Below, one piece after another: positions 10,703 through 21,221 of a stretch of DNA of 64,000 nt (position 1 is its first letter; each line of letters opens with the position of its first letter). The stretch is from positions 221,499-285,498 of the forward strand of contig JAGLUW010000010.1 of the NCBI GenBank assembly GCA_023134145.1, given 5' to 3'. The stretch is from Sulfuriflexus sp. GTDB taxonomy: Bacteria > Pseudomonadota > Gammaproteobacteria > AKS1. A model generated the notes under the pieces. It did no database searches. It was not told where the DNA came from and saw only the letters and a program-made list of their open reading frames with translations. Made by a program: the position numbers and the translations under genes.

Positions 10703-11725
10703 TTATTCTTCACCACAGATAATGTTTATTATTGAGTCAGCAATTTTTTCTGGGTCTAATGATTCTAATGACACACCCATTTCATCAGCTGCTTTTGGCA
10801 TGCCATATACTGCACAGGTTTCTTTTGTTTGGGTTATGGTGTGGCCACCTACTTCATGAATGTCGGCAAGTCCTTGTGCACCGTCTTTACCCATTCCTGT
10901 TAAAAGGCCGGCAACAATTTGTCCTTTCCAATTTTTGGCAATACTTTCAAAGAATACGTTAACAGAAGGCTTGTAAACAAGCTCCTTAAATTTCTCACTA
11001 TAGGCAAGATGCTTATTTTCATTCATTACTAAGTGTTCACTTTTCCCCGCGACCAAAACAAGACCAGCTTTGGGAAGAACATTTTTCTCAGCAATTCTCA
11101 CTTTAAGTTTAGATTGTTTGTCTAGCCAGTGCGCAAAATTTTCTGTAAAAGAACTATCGACATGTTGAACTATAATAATAGGTGCAGGGAAGTCGGCAGG
11201 TAGCATGCTAAGAATAGTTGCTAATACACCAGGGCCGCCGGTGGATGCTCCGAGAACAACAATTTTATCTGATGTTCTATCATTTTTTTTATTTGTGGCA
11301 GATGATGATGTTGATTTTTTTTCACTATCAGAATCTACAAGGCTATTAATAACTTTTATTTTCTTTAAGAACGTGGCTATCTCAGTTTTACTTGTCTTCA
11401 CTCCTGAAAAAGGGGTTTGAACGACATCAAGTGCACCATAGCTCATCGCTTCAAAGATCATTGCCGCATTGTCTGAAACGGATGCCGTTACAATAAGGAT
11501 GGCACAAGGTGTTTCTTTCATTATGATGCGACTGGCTTCAACCCCATTTGTGTTGGGCATAATCATATCCATAAGGATAAGATCAGGAGTATCATTTTTG
11601 CATTTATTAATAGCATCAGAACCATCGATAGCGGTCCATGCAATGTCATAATTAGTCAGATTCTCAATAGCATGCTTGAGTATCGTAAGGTTAGTATCAT
11701 TGTCATTTGCAATAGCTATACGCAT
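10703..11725 (-). CDS. wspF: CheB/WspF-like receptor methylesterase
   Basis: Removes methyl groups from the operon's chemoreceptors and so resets signalling. In 340 residues a REC domain (1-120, phospho-acceptor D53 in LMDMIMP) is joined by a serine/lysine-rich linker (130-155) to a CheB methylesterase domain with catalytic S161 in GASTGGP, H188 in VQHVD and D281 in GMGKDG. The start overlaps the wspE stop by one base (TAATG) and the stop is one base before wspR, so expression is coupled. In Pseudomonas, loss of WspF locks the pathway on and gives wrinkly, biofilm-forming cells; the same is expected but not shown here. Confidence 0.92.
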   Translation of the reverse strand: MRIAIANDNDTNLTILKHAIENLTNYDIAWTAIDGSDAINKCKNDTPDLILMDMIMPNTNGVEASRIIMKETPCAILIVTASVSDNAAMIFEAMSYGALDVVQTPFSGVKTSKTEIATFLKKIKVINSLVDSDSEKKSTSSSATNKKNDRTSDKIVVLGASTGGPGVLATILSMLPADFPAPIIIVQHVDSSFTENFAHWLDKQSKLKVRIAEKNVLPKAGLVLVAGKSEHLVMNENKHLAYSEKFKELVYKPSVNVFFESIAKNWKGQIVAGLLTGMGKDGAQGLADIHEVGGHTITQTKETCAVYGMPKAADEMGVSLESLDPEKIADSIINIICGEE

Positions 11726-14373
11726 TAATCTGCCTCACCGATTAGATCAATAACTGCATCGATAAGGCTTTCATCATGGAAACTGCCTTTAGTGAGATAA
11801 TAGTCGGCACCAGCATCTAGGCCAGCAGCTCGATCTTCTTCGCGATCTTTATACGAAACGATCATGACGGGAATTTTCCTAAACTCATGATCCATTTTTA
11901 GTTTTTTAACAAACTCAATACCATTCATACGCGGCATATCAACATCGCTAATAATCAGGTCGTAAGTTCCATTGTGAACAGTGTTCCAGCCATCCATACC
12001 ATCTACGGCAAGTTCAACATGATAGCCATGCGATTCAAGTAATTTCTTTTCGACTTCTCGGACAGTAATAGAGTCATCAACAACAAGGACTCGTTTTACA
12101 ATATTCTCTTTGGATGATTTTGAGTTATCTTTTATCTTCGAGAGTCGCTCACCGGATAAAATTATTTCGATTGATCGAATCATGTCTTCAATATCAATGA
12201 CGAGCGCGGGATTGCCATCTTCAAGCAATGTTGCGGCACTTATATCGCGAATCTTACCTAAGCGCGGATCCAGAACATGAACTGCGATATCACGTTCGCC
12301 AATGAATTTTTCAACAACAAGACCATAATGATTATTTCTGTCGCCGAGAACGATTACATATATCTCGTTATTCTGGCCTTGTTTTTTATTAACCTCGAGA
12401 ACTTGGGATGCGTCAATTAATCCAATATGCTTATCATTAAGTGTGAAATATTGTTTTCCTTCGAGGGTCTTAAGATCGTCGTGTGCTAGTGTATGGATAG
12501 AGTCTATTCGTGCTAATGGGAATGCATAAGCTTGCCCGCCAATACTGACTAATAGACTACGAATCACAGAAAGGGTAAGCGGCAGCAGTAATTGAATATT
12601 AATGCCTTTACCTTGAACCGAGGAGGTACGTATTTTTCCTCGCATCTCCTGAATGGTGCTATGCACTACATCGAGTCCTACGCCACGTCCTGATATTTCT
12701 GTAATGTCATTGCGAGTACTAAAACCAGGCAGGTATAGAAAATCGAGCAATTCAGCATCACTTAGACTATTGATCATTGCCTTATTTGATAGTTTTTTGT
12801 CAAGTATCCGTTTGCGCAACACCTTCATGTCAACACCACGACCATCATCTGATATCGATATGGAAAGCATTCCCATGTTATGGGATGCCTCAACTTTTAT
12901 TGTTGCGGTTTCGGGTTTTCCATTAGCGATTCGTTCTTCAGTGGTTTCAATGCCATGATCAATGGCATTTCGTAATATGTGGTTAAGTGGCGCTTCAATC
13001 CGAGAGAGAATTTCTCTATCAACTTGTGTATTTTCTCCAATAATCTTTAAATCGACGCTTTTCCCCAGTGACCTTGCAATGTCGCGAATCATTCGGTCAA
13101 AACCGTGCGTACAATCAGAGAAGGGACGCATTCTTGTTTGTAGCACTTCTAAATTTAATCTACCAGATAATCCTGTGATGCGACGATCGTAATCATCGAG
13201 TTCACTCAATCGGCTACCAAGATAGCTTCGGGCATCATTGGCCCGTTTTTGTATATCACCAAATAATTCAATTACATGTTCTGCCGCATTTGTTTCATCC
13301 AGATGATTTCTAAGATTATCAAGTGCATTAATTATTTCTGATTGGCGACGCTTATATATGAGCATGGAGTCGGCATGCGAACGAACCCAACGTGACTCTA
13401 GAACACTTTCACCAGCTAGCCCAACTAACTTATTTAAACGCTGAGTGCTTATTTTTATGGAGTGTTCATTTAAGGGTGGAGTTTCGTTTACTTGTGGTGG
13501 TTTAGCCGGTGCCGCTGCTTCGGTAGGTGTTTCAGGCTTGGTTTCATCAGGATATGAAATTAACTCTTTTAGAACTTTAGATAGCTTGACCAGATCTTCG
13601 TTATCGTTGTCAGATACTGAACTTCTTATGGCAGCGCTAAGTGCATTGAGTGCAGTAGATATATCTGCTTCAGCAGATAAATCTATATCAGCACCACTTT
13701 CTTTTGTGTTTTTTATGAGATCTTCAATCAATGCGCAGAATTCGCTAATAATATTCGCGCCACATAATTTGGCGCCACCACGTATTGTGTGAAGATTATT
13801 TAAGATGGAATCAATATCTTTATCGCTTGGTTTTGAATTAAAACAAAGTTCCAGTGTTTTATTTATCTTTGCATAGATATTGATGGCGTCAGCTTTAAAT
13901 AGAGCTAGCATAGGATCATCACTATCATCGGCCTTGTTGGATGTCGATGTGCCCGTGGTTTCAGTAGAAAGTTGGCCTAATTTAATTTTTTCCAGATTAT
14001 CAGTTAGTTCTTCTATTTCGCTGTCCGTCAGGCCTGTGTCTTGACCTTCTGCAATGGCGCTAATTGCATCGATCCCTTTTAACAGCACATCAACACATGT
14101 AGCAGAAAGCTTTATAGTGTTGGCTTGCGCAGCAACGAAACAGTCTTCCATTATATGGGCGATGCTAACAACGACATCAACACCTACCATTCGTGCGGCA
14201 CCTTTAATTGAATGTGCTGCACGCATTAGTTTTTCTGACGATGCGGTTGTATCGGTGGCTTTTTCAAAATCAAGCAGGCCAGAAGTAAGATCTTTTGCAT
14301 GCATCTCGACTTCTTGCTTAAATAAATTATGCATTGCTGGGTCAGCAGATGGATCATATGAAGAATTACTCAT
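11725..14373 (-). CDS. wspE: hybrid CheA-type histidine kinase, WspE-like
   Basis: Central kinase of the pathway, 882 residues. Domains in order: Hpt1 with H54 (AAHSIKGAARM), Hpt2 with H195 (NLHTIRGGAKL), an acidic/proline linker, the CheA dimerisation region, a HATPase_c domain (NAIDHGIE, GRGVGLDVV), a CheW-like coupling domain and a C-terminal receiver with phospho-acceptor near residue 810 (ISDVDMPRMN). It should autophosphorylate in complex with the receptors and two CheW proteins and pass phosphate to WspF and WspR. The start overlaps the wspD stop by four bases. A terminal receiver and no separate cheY fit a Wsp rather than flagellar chemotaxis role. Two Hpt domains rather than one is a small variation. 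Confidence 0.92.
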   Translation of the reverse strand: MSNSSYDPSADPAMHNLFKQEVEMHAKDLTSGLLDFEKATDTTASSEKLMRAAHSIKGAARMVGVDVVVSIAHIMEDCFVAAQANTIKLSATCVDVLLKGIDAISAIAEGQDTGLTDSEIEELTDNLEKIKLGQLSTETTGTSTSNKADDSDDPMLALFKADAINIYAKINKTLELCFNSKPSDKDIDSILNNLHTIRGGAKLCGANIISEFCALIEDLIKNTKESGADIDLSAEADISTALNALSAAIRSSVSDNDNEDLVKLSKVLKELISYPDETKPETPTEAAAPAKPPQVNETPPLNEHSIKISTQRLNKLVGLAGESVLESRWVRSHADSMLIYKRRQSEIINALDNLRNHLDETNAAEHVIELFGDIQKRANDARSYLGSRLSELDDYDRRITGLSGRLNLEVLQTRMRPFSDCTHGFDRMIRDIARSLGKSVDLKIIGENTQVDREILSRIEAPLNHILRNAIDHGIETTEERIANGKPETATIKVEASHNMGMLSISISDDGRGVDMKVLRKRILDKKLSNKAMINSLSDAELLDFLYLPGFSTRNDITEISGRGVGLDVVHSTIQEMRGKIRTSSVQGKGINIQLLLPLTLSVIRSLLVSIGGQAYAFPLARIDSIHTLAHDDLKTLEGKQYFTLNDKHIGLIDASQVLEVNKKQGQNNEIYVIVLGDRNNHYGLVVEKFIGERDIAVHVLDPRLGKIRDISAATLLEDGNPALVIDIEDMIRSIEIILSGERLSKIKDNSKSSKENIVKRVLVVDDSITVREVEKKLLESHGYHVELAVDGMDGWNTVHNGTYDLIISDVDMPRMNGIEFVKKLKMDHEFRKIPVMIVSYKDREEDRAAGLDAGADYYLTKGSFHDESLIDAVIDLIGEAD

Positions 14374-15044
14374 CTTAGATTCCCTGCAATTTCGGCTAAC
14401 AATGCAACATGGTCAATACAGCCGATATTTTTATCATTAACAATAGTTACACCATCAATAAGGTTGGTTGTGGAATTCCTAATGGTGTCAGGCGCAGTAG
14501 CTAATTTCTCTTTTTCATAGTGAACAATTCCATCTATTTCAGATACAGGGAAGACTATATAGCCATTATCTTCTCGTATTGTAATGAGCCTGTTAATGGA
14601 ATGTTCGTCATCAATAAAATCATCATCTGGTTTTTCTACGCCGAGCAAATTACCTAGCGACATACAGATAACAAGTTCACCACGAATATTAACCATGCCA
14701 CGTATCTTTTTATTATGATTATGTGGAATGTCATAGATGTTTTTTAATAAAGTTATTTCATTAATGATACTGACCGGCAAGGACAACCATTCGCTACCGA
14801 GTCTAAATACAACAGCAGATTGAAGGTTCTTACTTTTTAATTTCTTGCCGGAGGCAAGAATGTCAGCCCAATCATCACCATATCCTTCCGGTGATTCTCT
14901 ATTTAATAGTGAACGGCCTGCATTTGAATAAATATCACAGTTATAGCAATGAATAACATTATCAAGTTTTTCACAGCGATTATCACCATTAGACCAGACG
15001 CCTATCTTATTCCAGCAATCATTAATTTTAAGTGTGTCGGTCAT
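14370..15044 (-). CDS. wspD: CheW-like coupling protein, WspD-like
   Basis: A 224-residue protein with an N-terminal extension of about 55 residues holding several cysteines (NDCWNK, RCEKLDN, HCYNCD), then a CheW domain recognised by FRLGSEWLSLPVSIINEI, IRGMVNIRGELVICMSLGNLLG and VFPVSEIDGIVHYE. It should bridge receptors to WspE. Length and the extension match the position of wspD (second CheW) in Pseudomonas loci. The start overlaps wspC by one base and the stop overlaps wspE by four, so it sits inside a tightly coupled operon. The cysteine-rich extension might bind a metal, but this is only a suggestion. Confidence 0.87.
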   Translation of the reverse strand: MTDTLKINDCWNKIGVWSNGDNRCEKLDNVIHCYNCDIYSNAGRSLLNRESPEGYGDDWADILASGKKLKSKNLQSAVVFRLGSEWLSLPVSIINEITLLKNIYDIPHNHNKKIRGMVNIRGELVICMSLGNLLGVEKPDDDFIDDEHSINRLITIREDNGYIVFPVSEIDGIVHYEKEKLATAPDTIRNSTTNLIDGVTIVNDKNIGCIDHVALLAEIAGNLR

Positions 15045-16291
15045 TATGCTGTTCGTCTTTCTTTAACGCGTTGAGCGCGGTTTTTATATTTTATAGCATC
15101 ATCATGGTTGCCCGATTGCTCGGCCAGTAATGATAAATGGATTAATGCTTCAAGATTGTTAGGGTCAAGATAAATTGCTTTATTCAGAAATTCGTTTGCT
15201 TTATCTGTTGAGCCTTGTGTGTCATAAATAACACCGGAAAGGTAATAAGCTCTTGATGAGCTGCGATTTTCAGATAAGTAATTATTGCAGGCACTCATCG
15301 CACCATCAAGATCCCCTTTGTTCGCTAGCCTAAATGCGACATCGAGCTGCCCATCGGGTGAGATGCTTTTGACAATACGTTCTTTTTTATCAGTTTCTCT
15401 TGATGCAGAAAAGGGGCGAGGGATATTTTTCTTATGTTCTTGCCTAGAGTTCTGAATTAATAAATCAGTAGTGCGTTTTTTATGTTCTTCGGCAAGTGGC
15501 TTATCAAGGTTGCTTGATTTTACGTAAATGTAGAACTTTGAGCCTACTGCGGATACAAAACGATCATTTGCGTGTTGAATTGTTTCAGCATGACCTAGAA
15601 CGAGCATTCCTTCTGGTTGCAAAAGTTTATCTAAGCGCGAGAACATGGTGCTTTGAGTGTCTTCGTCAAAGTAAATAAGTAAGTTTCGGCAGAAAATAAT
15701 GTCGTATGATTTGCACTCTAAAGAAAATGTGTCGTTTAGCACGTTCTCACAATGAAAATTAACTTTTTCTTTGATATCACTTGTAAGACTAAATAGGCCG
15801 TTATTTTTTTTGAAGTATTTGTCAACGAATCTTAAGTCATTACTTCGAAAAGAGTTTTTTCTATACTGTGCAATATTTGCTTTATCAATGTTCTTTACAG
15901 CGATATCAACGGCATCAATTGAATATCTTGATTTATGGATATCATTATCCACTAGCATCATTGCAATAGAGTAGGGTTCTTCACCTGTTGAACATGGAAT
16001 GCTGAGTATATTTATCTTTTTTGAAGGCGGTTGCTCTTGAAAGTAATTCAAGATGTATTCATAGGGTTGGTTTTCTCTGAAAAACCAAGTTTCTGGGATA
16101 ATTACTTCTTCAATAAGCTCGTCGATTTCAGTTGGGCTCGTAATGATGAGTGACAGATATTTTTCCGAGTTGGTAATATTGCAGGCACGCATTCTACGGT
16201 CAATTGCACTTGATACTGTTACCATACCAACGGTAGGCGCATGTAGGCCCATAGCGTCTTTTAGTTTTTCTGCAATTAGTTCGCGTGACAT
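15044..16291 (-). CDS. wspC: CheR methyltransferase with TPR tail, WspC-like
   Basis: Methylates glutamates of the operon's receptors using SAM. The CheR domain occupies roughly 1-270: IPETWFFRENQPY at 65-77, the SAM loop SIPCSTGEEPYS at 97-108 and CRNLLIYFD at 201-209. A basic, poorly conserved linker (270-310) leads to two or three tetratricopeptide repeats (about 315-405, for example AYYLSGVIYDTQGSTDKANEFLNKA), as in WspC of Pseudomonas. The TPRs are thought to target or regulate the enzyme. It starts six bases after wspB and overlaps wspD by one base. Confidence 0.92.
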   Translation of the reverse strand: MSRELIAEKLKDAMGLHAPTVGMVTVSSAIDRRMRACNITNSEKYLSLIITSPTEIDELIEEVIIPETWFFRENQPYEYILNYFQEQPPSKKINILSIPCSTGEEPYSIAMMLVDNDIHKSRYSIDAVDIAVKNIDKANIAQYRKNSFRSNDLRFVDKYFKKNNGLFSLTSDIKEKVNFHCENVLNDTFSLECKSYDIIFCRNLLIYFDEDTQSTMFSRLDKLLQPEGMLVLGHAETIQHANDRFVSAVGSKFYIYVKSSNLDKPLAEEHKKRTTDLLIQNSRQEHKKNIPRPFSASRETDKKERIVKSISPDGQLDVAFRLANKGDLDGAMSACNNYLSENRSSSRAYYLSGVIYDTQGSTDKANEFLNKAIYLDPNNLEALIHLSLLAEQSGNHDDAIKYKNRAQRVKERRTA

Positions 16292-16297
16292 GATGTG

Positions 16298-16750
16298 TTA
16301 GCCCGCAGCCTCAGATTCTTTAGGGAACAAGCAATCCCGAATGTCGTCGGTTAATAATTGTTCAGGATTAATAAGTTGTAAAAATCGATTGTTATATTCT
16401 GTTATTTTTCCTAAAAAATCATTCCCGTTAATTTTTATTCCAGATTCTTTAAATTCAGATTCATCAACTCGAATTGTTTCGGTAACACTTCCGGCTTTGA
16501 TACCAAGGGTATGATTATTATAATTAACAATAATGATACGAGTTGTTAGTGTATCGACAACGTCGTGTTGTGCGCATAAAAGGTTAATGTCGACAACGGG
16601 AACAGATGTGCCATGGTAGTTAAGAAGCCCACAGACACCATGTGAACTGCCAGGTATCGTTTTAAGTCGCACTAAGGGTGTGACTTCTATTACATGGCAT
16701 GTATCAATGACATATGTCTCATTATCAATATTGAAACCGAGCAACAACAT
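16298..16750 (-). CDS. wspB: CheW-like coupling protein, WspB-like
   Basis: A 150-residue single-domain CheW protein: it begins MLLLGFNIDNETYVIDTCHV and has the coupling-domain patterns VCGLLNYHGTSVPVVDINLL and TRIIIVNYNNHTLGIKAGSVTETI. It should connect the receptors to the kinase WspE in the membrane-bound array. Position directly after the receptor and before the CheR-TPR gene is that of wspB. The gene lies four bases after the upstream receptor stop codon. Confidence 0.88.
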   Translation of the reverse strand: MLLLGFNIDNETYVIDTCHVIEVTPLVRLKTIPGSSHGVCGLLNYHGTSVPVVDINLLCAQHDVVDTLTTRIIIVNYNNHTLGIKAGSVTETIRVDESEFKESGIKINGNDFLGKITEYNNRFLQLINPEQLLTDDIRDCLFPKESEAAG

Positions 16751-16754
16751 CTGT

Positions 16755-19004
16755 TTATCTCATTTTTACAGTGAATAGTGATACGCCATTTTGAAGAGCG
16801 CTGGCGGCATTTTTTAGCGTGTCGATGGAAAGAGTGGATTGTCTTAGTGACTCAACCGTTTGCTGGGTTGCATCATTCAATTGCACCATGCCATCAGATA
16901 TTTGTTGCGCACCGTGAGACTGTGATTGCATACCTTCGTTAACAGCCTCGAAACGAGGTGTGAGTGTTTGAACTTGTTCAATAATATGAGCAAGCTTTCC
17001 ACCAATATCACGCACTTCATCAACCCCACGGGTGACTTCTTCTGAGAATTTATCCATTCCCATTACGCCGGCAGAAACAGCCGATTGCATCTCTTTCACC
17101 ATTTGCTCGATATCCCACGTGGCAACGGCAGTTTGATCGGCAAGGCGACGTATTTCAGTTGCGACCACAGCAAAACCCAATCCATACTCACCGGCTTTCT
17201 CTGCTTCAATGGCGGCATTCAGAGAGAGTAGGTTGGTTTGATCGGCCACCTTGGTAATGGTGGTGACAACCGTATTAATATTGGCTGCTTTTTCACTCAG
17301 TACCGCGAGTTTGGAAGTAATTGATGCGGTTGCATTATTCATCTGCATCATGGTGTTTTCCATATTGACGAGTGCTTCTTGCCCATCATTCGCTGAGTCA
17401 GTGGTTTTTTCTGCAACATCAGCAACTTCATGCATGGTTGATGCTAACTCACGTGTCGTTGCCGATATTTGTGTTGCTGTTGCCATGATTTGATTGGTTG
17501 CCGCGGCTTGTTCAGTCACCGTGGCTTCTTGTTCTTTAGCCGTAGCTGCAATTTCGGTAGTAGAGCTTGTGACTTGAATGCCGGATTGTTGTACTTGAGA
17601 AACTAATTTATTAAGGCTGTCGATCATCGACTGAATACCCGATGCGAGTTGATCGATACCTTCTTCACCATCGAAGTTTATTAATTGGCCAGTTAAATCA
17701 CCATTAGCTGCCTGGGATACAACATCGTTAATGAGTTGTATCTTTTCTTTGAGTTGACTAGTGCTGGTGACTTGTTGCTCAGCTATTTCTGCTAACGTAT
17801 CTGTCATGATCGCGAGGGTTTTTTCTACTCGTTCTATTTCATCGTCAGATGATTCAAGCTTAATGTTGTTATCAGCATCTCCGGACATAATTGCCATCAC
17901 GTCATTTATTCTTACGATGCCATTATCAACAGCAGTTGTCATCGGTTTAATGATTTGTGTTGTTAGTAACCAGATCATGATGACAATAGCCGCAATAGCA
18001 ATAATGAGTAATGTAACAACAACAACAATGGTGTTACCTGTATTAGAAGATAATCCTTCTGCATATTCATTACTTTGATTGCGAGTTTCTTTTACCAGTA
18101 CATCAAGATTAATATTAATCATATTAACCAAATCGCCAATTTCAGTTTTTATTAACCAAGCATCTTGACGCCATTCATCACTAAGGTGTTTGTCTCTAAC
18201 ATTAGACAGGTGCTCTCTAAAGAGAAGAGAACTTTCTTTTATAATCAAGAAAGAATCTTCTTGCTCGAAAGTTAATTTGTCGCTAAACCCATCGTTTACT
18301 CTGTTAAGTACTACTGCAAAATACTCTAGTTGGTCGTCAAGTATAAGAAGGTTGGTTTTTGAACGGAAGCCAAGGAATGCGCGCATTTCACTCATTACCC
18401 GTGACCAGGTGTAGCGCAAATCTTGCATAGAATTTAGAATTTCTATTCTAGGATTATCTTCGTATTCGTCGATTTCAGAGTTAAAAGCCAGTTCAATGTT
18501 GGAGAGAAGTTTTTGGCTCAATGGATTAATGTATTTTGCAGAATAACTCGCAGCCGGGTAATTTTTTTCAAAGCTTTCAGTGACGCTGAAAATTTTGTCT
18601 TGTGATTCTATTAATTTTTTTACACTTTTTTGAATTTCGGTAATCGCTTTAATTGAAACTGGGTTTGTTGTGATTTGTGAATTCCCCGACAGGGCAGTCA
18701 GATATATTTCAGAAATACGGATTTGCTCTAAATAGCTTTCTTTGCGTTGCTCATCCTTGCTGAGCATATAGAAACCGAGTTCAGTGATTGCTTTTTGTAG
18801 ATCTTTCGATAGTTTTAGTGAGGTAATGGTCGCGGGCTGAAGATCATTTGTTAGCGTTTTTATTTGGCTTTGCGCTTGTAGTAAGTTAATAAGCACGACA
18901 ATGACGACAATACCCATAATGCCTAATAGGGTGGCAAAACCGGCATACATTTTCTTCTTTGTAGACAAGCTGAGAAGATTTTTAAATTGTTTGATTATAT
19001 TCAT
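16755..19004 (-). CDS. wspA: methyl-accepting receptor, WspA-like
   Basis: A 749-residue transmembrane chemoreceptor. TM1 is at about 20-43, a helical extracytoplasmic domain of some 280 residues follows (four-helix-bundle type by its repeating [20 protein letters not shown] pattern), TM2 is near 325-350 and a HAMP region with [14 protein letters not shown] follows. The C-terminal signalling domain contains [14 protein letters not shown] and IEQMVKEM, typical of Wsp-like receptors. It should sense surface or envelope stress and control WspE. Its C-terminal 270 residues are almost identical to those of the next gene upstream, whereas the sensor parts are unrelated. Confidence 0.9.
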   Translation of the reverse strand: MNIIKQFKNLLSLSTKKKMYAGFATLLGIMGIVVIVVLINLLQAQSQIKTLTNDLQPATITSLKLSKDLQKAITELGFYMLSKDEQRKESYLEQIRISEIYLTALSGNSQITTNPVSIKAITEIQKSVKKLIESQDKIFSVTESFEKNYPAASYSAKYINPLSQKLLSNIELAFNSEIDEYEDNPRIEILNSMQDLRYTWSRVMSEMRAFLGFRSKTNLLILDDQLEYFAVVLNRVNDGFSDKLTFEQEDSFLIIKESSLLFREHLSNVRDKHLSDEWRQDAWLIKTEIGDLVNMININLDVLVKETRNQSNEYAEGLSSNTGNTIVVVVTLLIIAIAAIVIMIWLLTTQIIKPMTTAVDNGIVRINDVMAIMSGDADNNIKLESSDDEIERVEKTLAIMTDTLAEIAEQQVTSTSQLKEKIQLINDVVSQAANGDLTGQLINFDGEEGIDQLASGIQSMIDSLNKLVSQVQQSGIQVTSSTTEIAATAKEQEATVTEQAAATNQIMATATQISATTRELASTMHEVADVAEKTTDSANDGQEALVNMENTMMQMNNATASITSKLAVLSEKAANINTVVTTITKVADQTNLLSLNAAIEAEKAGEYGLGFAVVATEIRRLADQTAVATWDIEQMVKEMQSAVSAGVMGMDKFSEEVTRGVDEVRDIGGKLAHIIEQVQTLTPRFEAVNEGMQSQSHGAQQISDGMVQLNDATQQTVESLRQSTLSIDTLKNAASALQNGVSLFTVKMR
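16854..17661. repeat. receptor signalling segment, copy 1 of near-identical 808-bp repeat
   Basis: This stretch aligns without gaps at a constant offset of 2247 bases to 19101-19908. Over most of it I count only scattered single-base changes, many silent; divergence rises near 17531-17575 and stops abruptly at both ends. It encodes the cytoplasmic signalling hairpin of both receptors. Confidence 0.92.
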
Positions 19005-19007
19005 GTG

Positions 19008-21077
19008 TTATTTGACCCTAAATTTTGACGCGCTTTCTTGTAAGGTAGATGCAGCACCTTTTAGTGAATCGATAGATATGTTGGATTGCCGTAGTGAGTC
19101 AACCGTTTGTTGGGTTGAATCATTCAATTGCACCATGCCATCAGATATTTGTTGCGCACCGTGAGACTGTGATTGCATACCTTCGTTAACAGCCTCGAAA
19201 CGAGGTGTGAGTGTTTGAACTTGTTCAATAATATGAGCAAGCTTTCCGCCAATATCACGCACTTCATCAACCCCACGGGTAACTTCTTCTGAGAATTTAT
19301 CCATTCCCATTACGCCGGCAGAAACAGCCGATTGCATCTCTTTCACCATTTGCTCGATATCCCACGTGGCAACGGCAGTTTGATCGGCAAGGCGACGTAT
19401 TTCAGTTGCGACCACAGCAAAACCCAATCCATACTCACCGGCTTTCTCGGCTTCAATGGCGGCATTCAGAGAGAGTAGGTTAGTTTGATCGGCCACCTTG
19501 GTAATGGTGGTGACAACCGTATTAATATTGGCTGCTTTTTCACTCAGTACCGCGAGTTTGGAAGTAATCGATGCGGTTGCATTGTTCATCTGCATCATGG
19601 TGTTTTCCATATTGACGAGTGCTTCTTGCCCATCATTCGCTGAGTCAGTGGTTTTTTCTGCAACATCAGCAACTTCATGCATGGTTGATGCTAACTCATG
19701 TGTCGTTGCCGATATTTGTGTTGCTGTTGCCATGATTTGATTGGTTGCCGCGGCTTGTTCAGTCACCGTGGCTTCTTGTTCTTTTGCGGAGGAAGAAATC
19801 TCGGTAATTGAACTGGTCACTTGAATGCCGGATTGTTGTACTTGAGAAACTAATTTATTAAGGCTGTCGATCATCGACTGAATACCCGATGCGAGTTGGT
19901 CTATACCTTGAGTACCAGAAAAACTCATAACCTCGGCATTGAGATCGCCAGCACCTACCTTTTGTACTGTGTCATGTAGTAATTCAATTTTTTCTTCAAG
20001 ATCTTCTTTGCTGATCTTTTCATTGTAAAGCCTATCGACCACTTCATCAGCCATCTTATTGAATGCAGTGCCTAGTTCACCTATTTCATCATCATGCTGC
20101 ACATTCGTTCTGGCCATGGTGTCACCAGCGTGCATTTTATGCACCGTATCAAGCAGTGCATTGAGCGGCTTGAATGAATAAAATATGTAATACGATAAAA
20201 CCACGACGCAAAGAATGATGACGATGCTGACACAGATATAGACTAGCCACTGTGTATTTCTTTCAGAAAGGTAACTTTCAGTTATATCTCGTGCTGTAAC
20301 AAGGTGAGAAATAGGTTTGTTAGTTTTATCAGTGACGGCTTGGATGGCGACTGAGTAATATTGTTTATCGACTTTGTAACGAGATACCGAGGTTTCACCA
20401 AGTGCTGGCAATGTCGGCGATAATTTTTCATATAGTTCTGAATGAGTACTGTGTAATAGTTTTCCATCGGCAGAGGCAATGAAAGCGTCAAGTTTATTTT
20501 CATCTGCGAAAGTTTTTATTGCGGTCTGAATACCTTGAATAAATACGCTGGTGCCAACAAATTCACCGTTAGAAAAAAGCGGGAGGGCAACGACACTCTT
20601 TAATGTACCATTTTTGCTTATTTGAATATCTTTACGTTGTTTCTTTTCAGCTAATGTTTTTTGTACAATAGGCAACTGACTCTTTCCGCTACTATCATTA
20701 GAGCAATATATAATTTTTCCTGTTTCATCAGTTATTTGTAGATGCTGAAGAATGTTTGCCGCTTGTAGACGAACTAATGTCTGTTCAGCATATTCTTCGG
20801 TGCGCTCATCGTCACCTTCTGCCAAGGCACGTGGGATTCGTTGTTGCCTACGTAGACTATTAACACCAACCTGAAGTTTGTTGAATTGAGAATTAATGAT
20901 TCGTTGCCATAAGATATCTTGGCTGGTGATTTTTTCATTGTTAAAGCGATTTTCTGTCGCGGCGGAAGAAATTTTGTTTGCGATCCCCATTGCAACGGCA
21001 ATCATCAACATGCCTAGTAGTGCGATAGCGGCAAACTTATAACGGAGAGGTAATTTATTAAGTGACTGTATTTTCAA
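19008..21077 (-). CDS. second methyl-accepting receptor heading the Wsp-like operon
   Basis: A 689-residue receptor with TM1 at about 14-33, a Cache-like periplasmic sensor ([30 protein letters not shown]), TM2 near 278-303, a HAMP domain ([18 protein letters not shown]) and the methyl-accepting signalling domain. The sensor differs fully from that of wspA, but the signalling region is nearly identical to it. The start is TTG at 21077, preceded by AAGGG at a fitting distance. It lies three bases before wspA and downstream of a sigma-28-like promoter, so it is the first gene of the operon. The Pseudomonas wsp operon has only one receptor, so this copy widens the input range of the same kinase. 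Confidence 0.88.
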   Translation of the reverse strand: MKIQSLNKLPLRYKFAAIALLGMLMIAVAMGIANKISSAATENRFNNEKITSQDILWQRIINSQFNKLQVGVNSLRRQQRIPRALAEGDDERTEEYAEQTLVRLQAANILQHLQITDETGKIIYCSNDSSGKSQLPIVQKTLAEKKQRKDIQISKNGTLKSVVALPLFSNGEFVGTSVFIQGIQTAIKTFADENKLDAFIASADGKLLHSTHSELYEKLSPTLPALGETSVSRYKVDKQYYSVAIQAVTDKTNKPISHLVTARDITESYLSERNTQWLVYICVSIVIILCVVVLSYYIFYSFKPLNALLDTVHKMHAGDTMARTNVQHDDEIGELGTAFNKMADEVVDRLYNEKISKEDLEEKIELLHDTVQKVGAGDLNAEVMSFSGTQGIDQLASGIQSMIDSLNKLVSQVQQSGIQVTSSITEISSSAKEQEATVTEQAAATNQIMATATQISATTHELASTMHEVADVAEKTTDSANDGQEALVNMENTMMQMNNATASITSKLAVLSEKAANINTVVTTITKVADQTNLLSLNAAIEAEKAGEYGLGFAVVATEIRRLADQTAVATWDIEQMVKEMQSAVSAGVMGMDKFSEEVTRGVDEVRDIGGKLAHIIEQVQTLTPRFEAVNEGMQSQSHGAQQISDGMVQLNDSTQQTVDSLRQSNISIDSLKGAASTLQESASKFRVK
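19101..19908. repeat. receptor signalling segment, copy 2 of near-identical 808-bp repeat
   Basis: Partner of 16854-17661 (constant offset 2247). The near-identity of the shared part against unrelated sensor parts points to recent duplication or continuing gene conversion between the two receptors. Confidence 0.92.
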
Positions 21078-21132
21078 AATATACCCTTTTCTTCACGTAT
21101 GGAAGTGAGGCCAAATTGGCATTCACTTTTTG

Positions 21133-21160
21133 TATCGGCAAGAAGGGGTATAAACTTAAG
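21133..21160 (-). promoter_or_regulatory. sigma-28 (FliA)-like promoter of the Wsp-like operon
   Basis: Read on the minus strand: TTAAGTTT, 12 bases, GCCGATAC. The FliA consensus is TAAAGTTT, 11 bases, GCCGATAA, so the boxes match 7/8 each with a spacer one base long. The -10 box ends about 55 bases before the TTG start of the first receptor gene. Chemoreceptor genes are common FliA targets, which makes the match more credible. Confidence 0.55.
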
Positions 21161-21221
21161 GGGAATTAGGTAAGATTTAGTAATAAAACTAGATAGATAG
21201 TGCCGTTATTGCAGGTAAAGG

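Noticed and set aside
17251..17493. 80-codon plus-strand frames inside both receptor genes (also 19498-19740)
   Set aside because: The two frames are alike only because the underlying receptor DNA is duplicated; antisense shadows.
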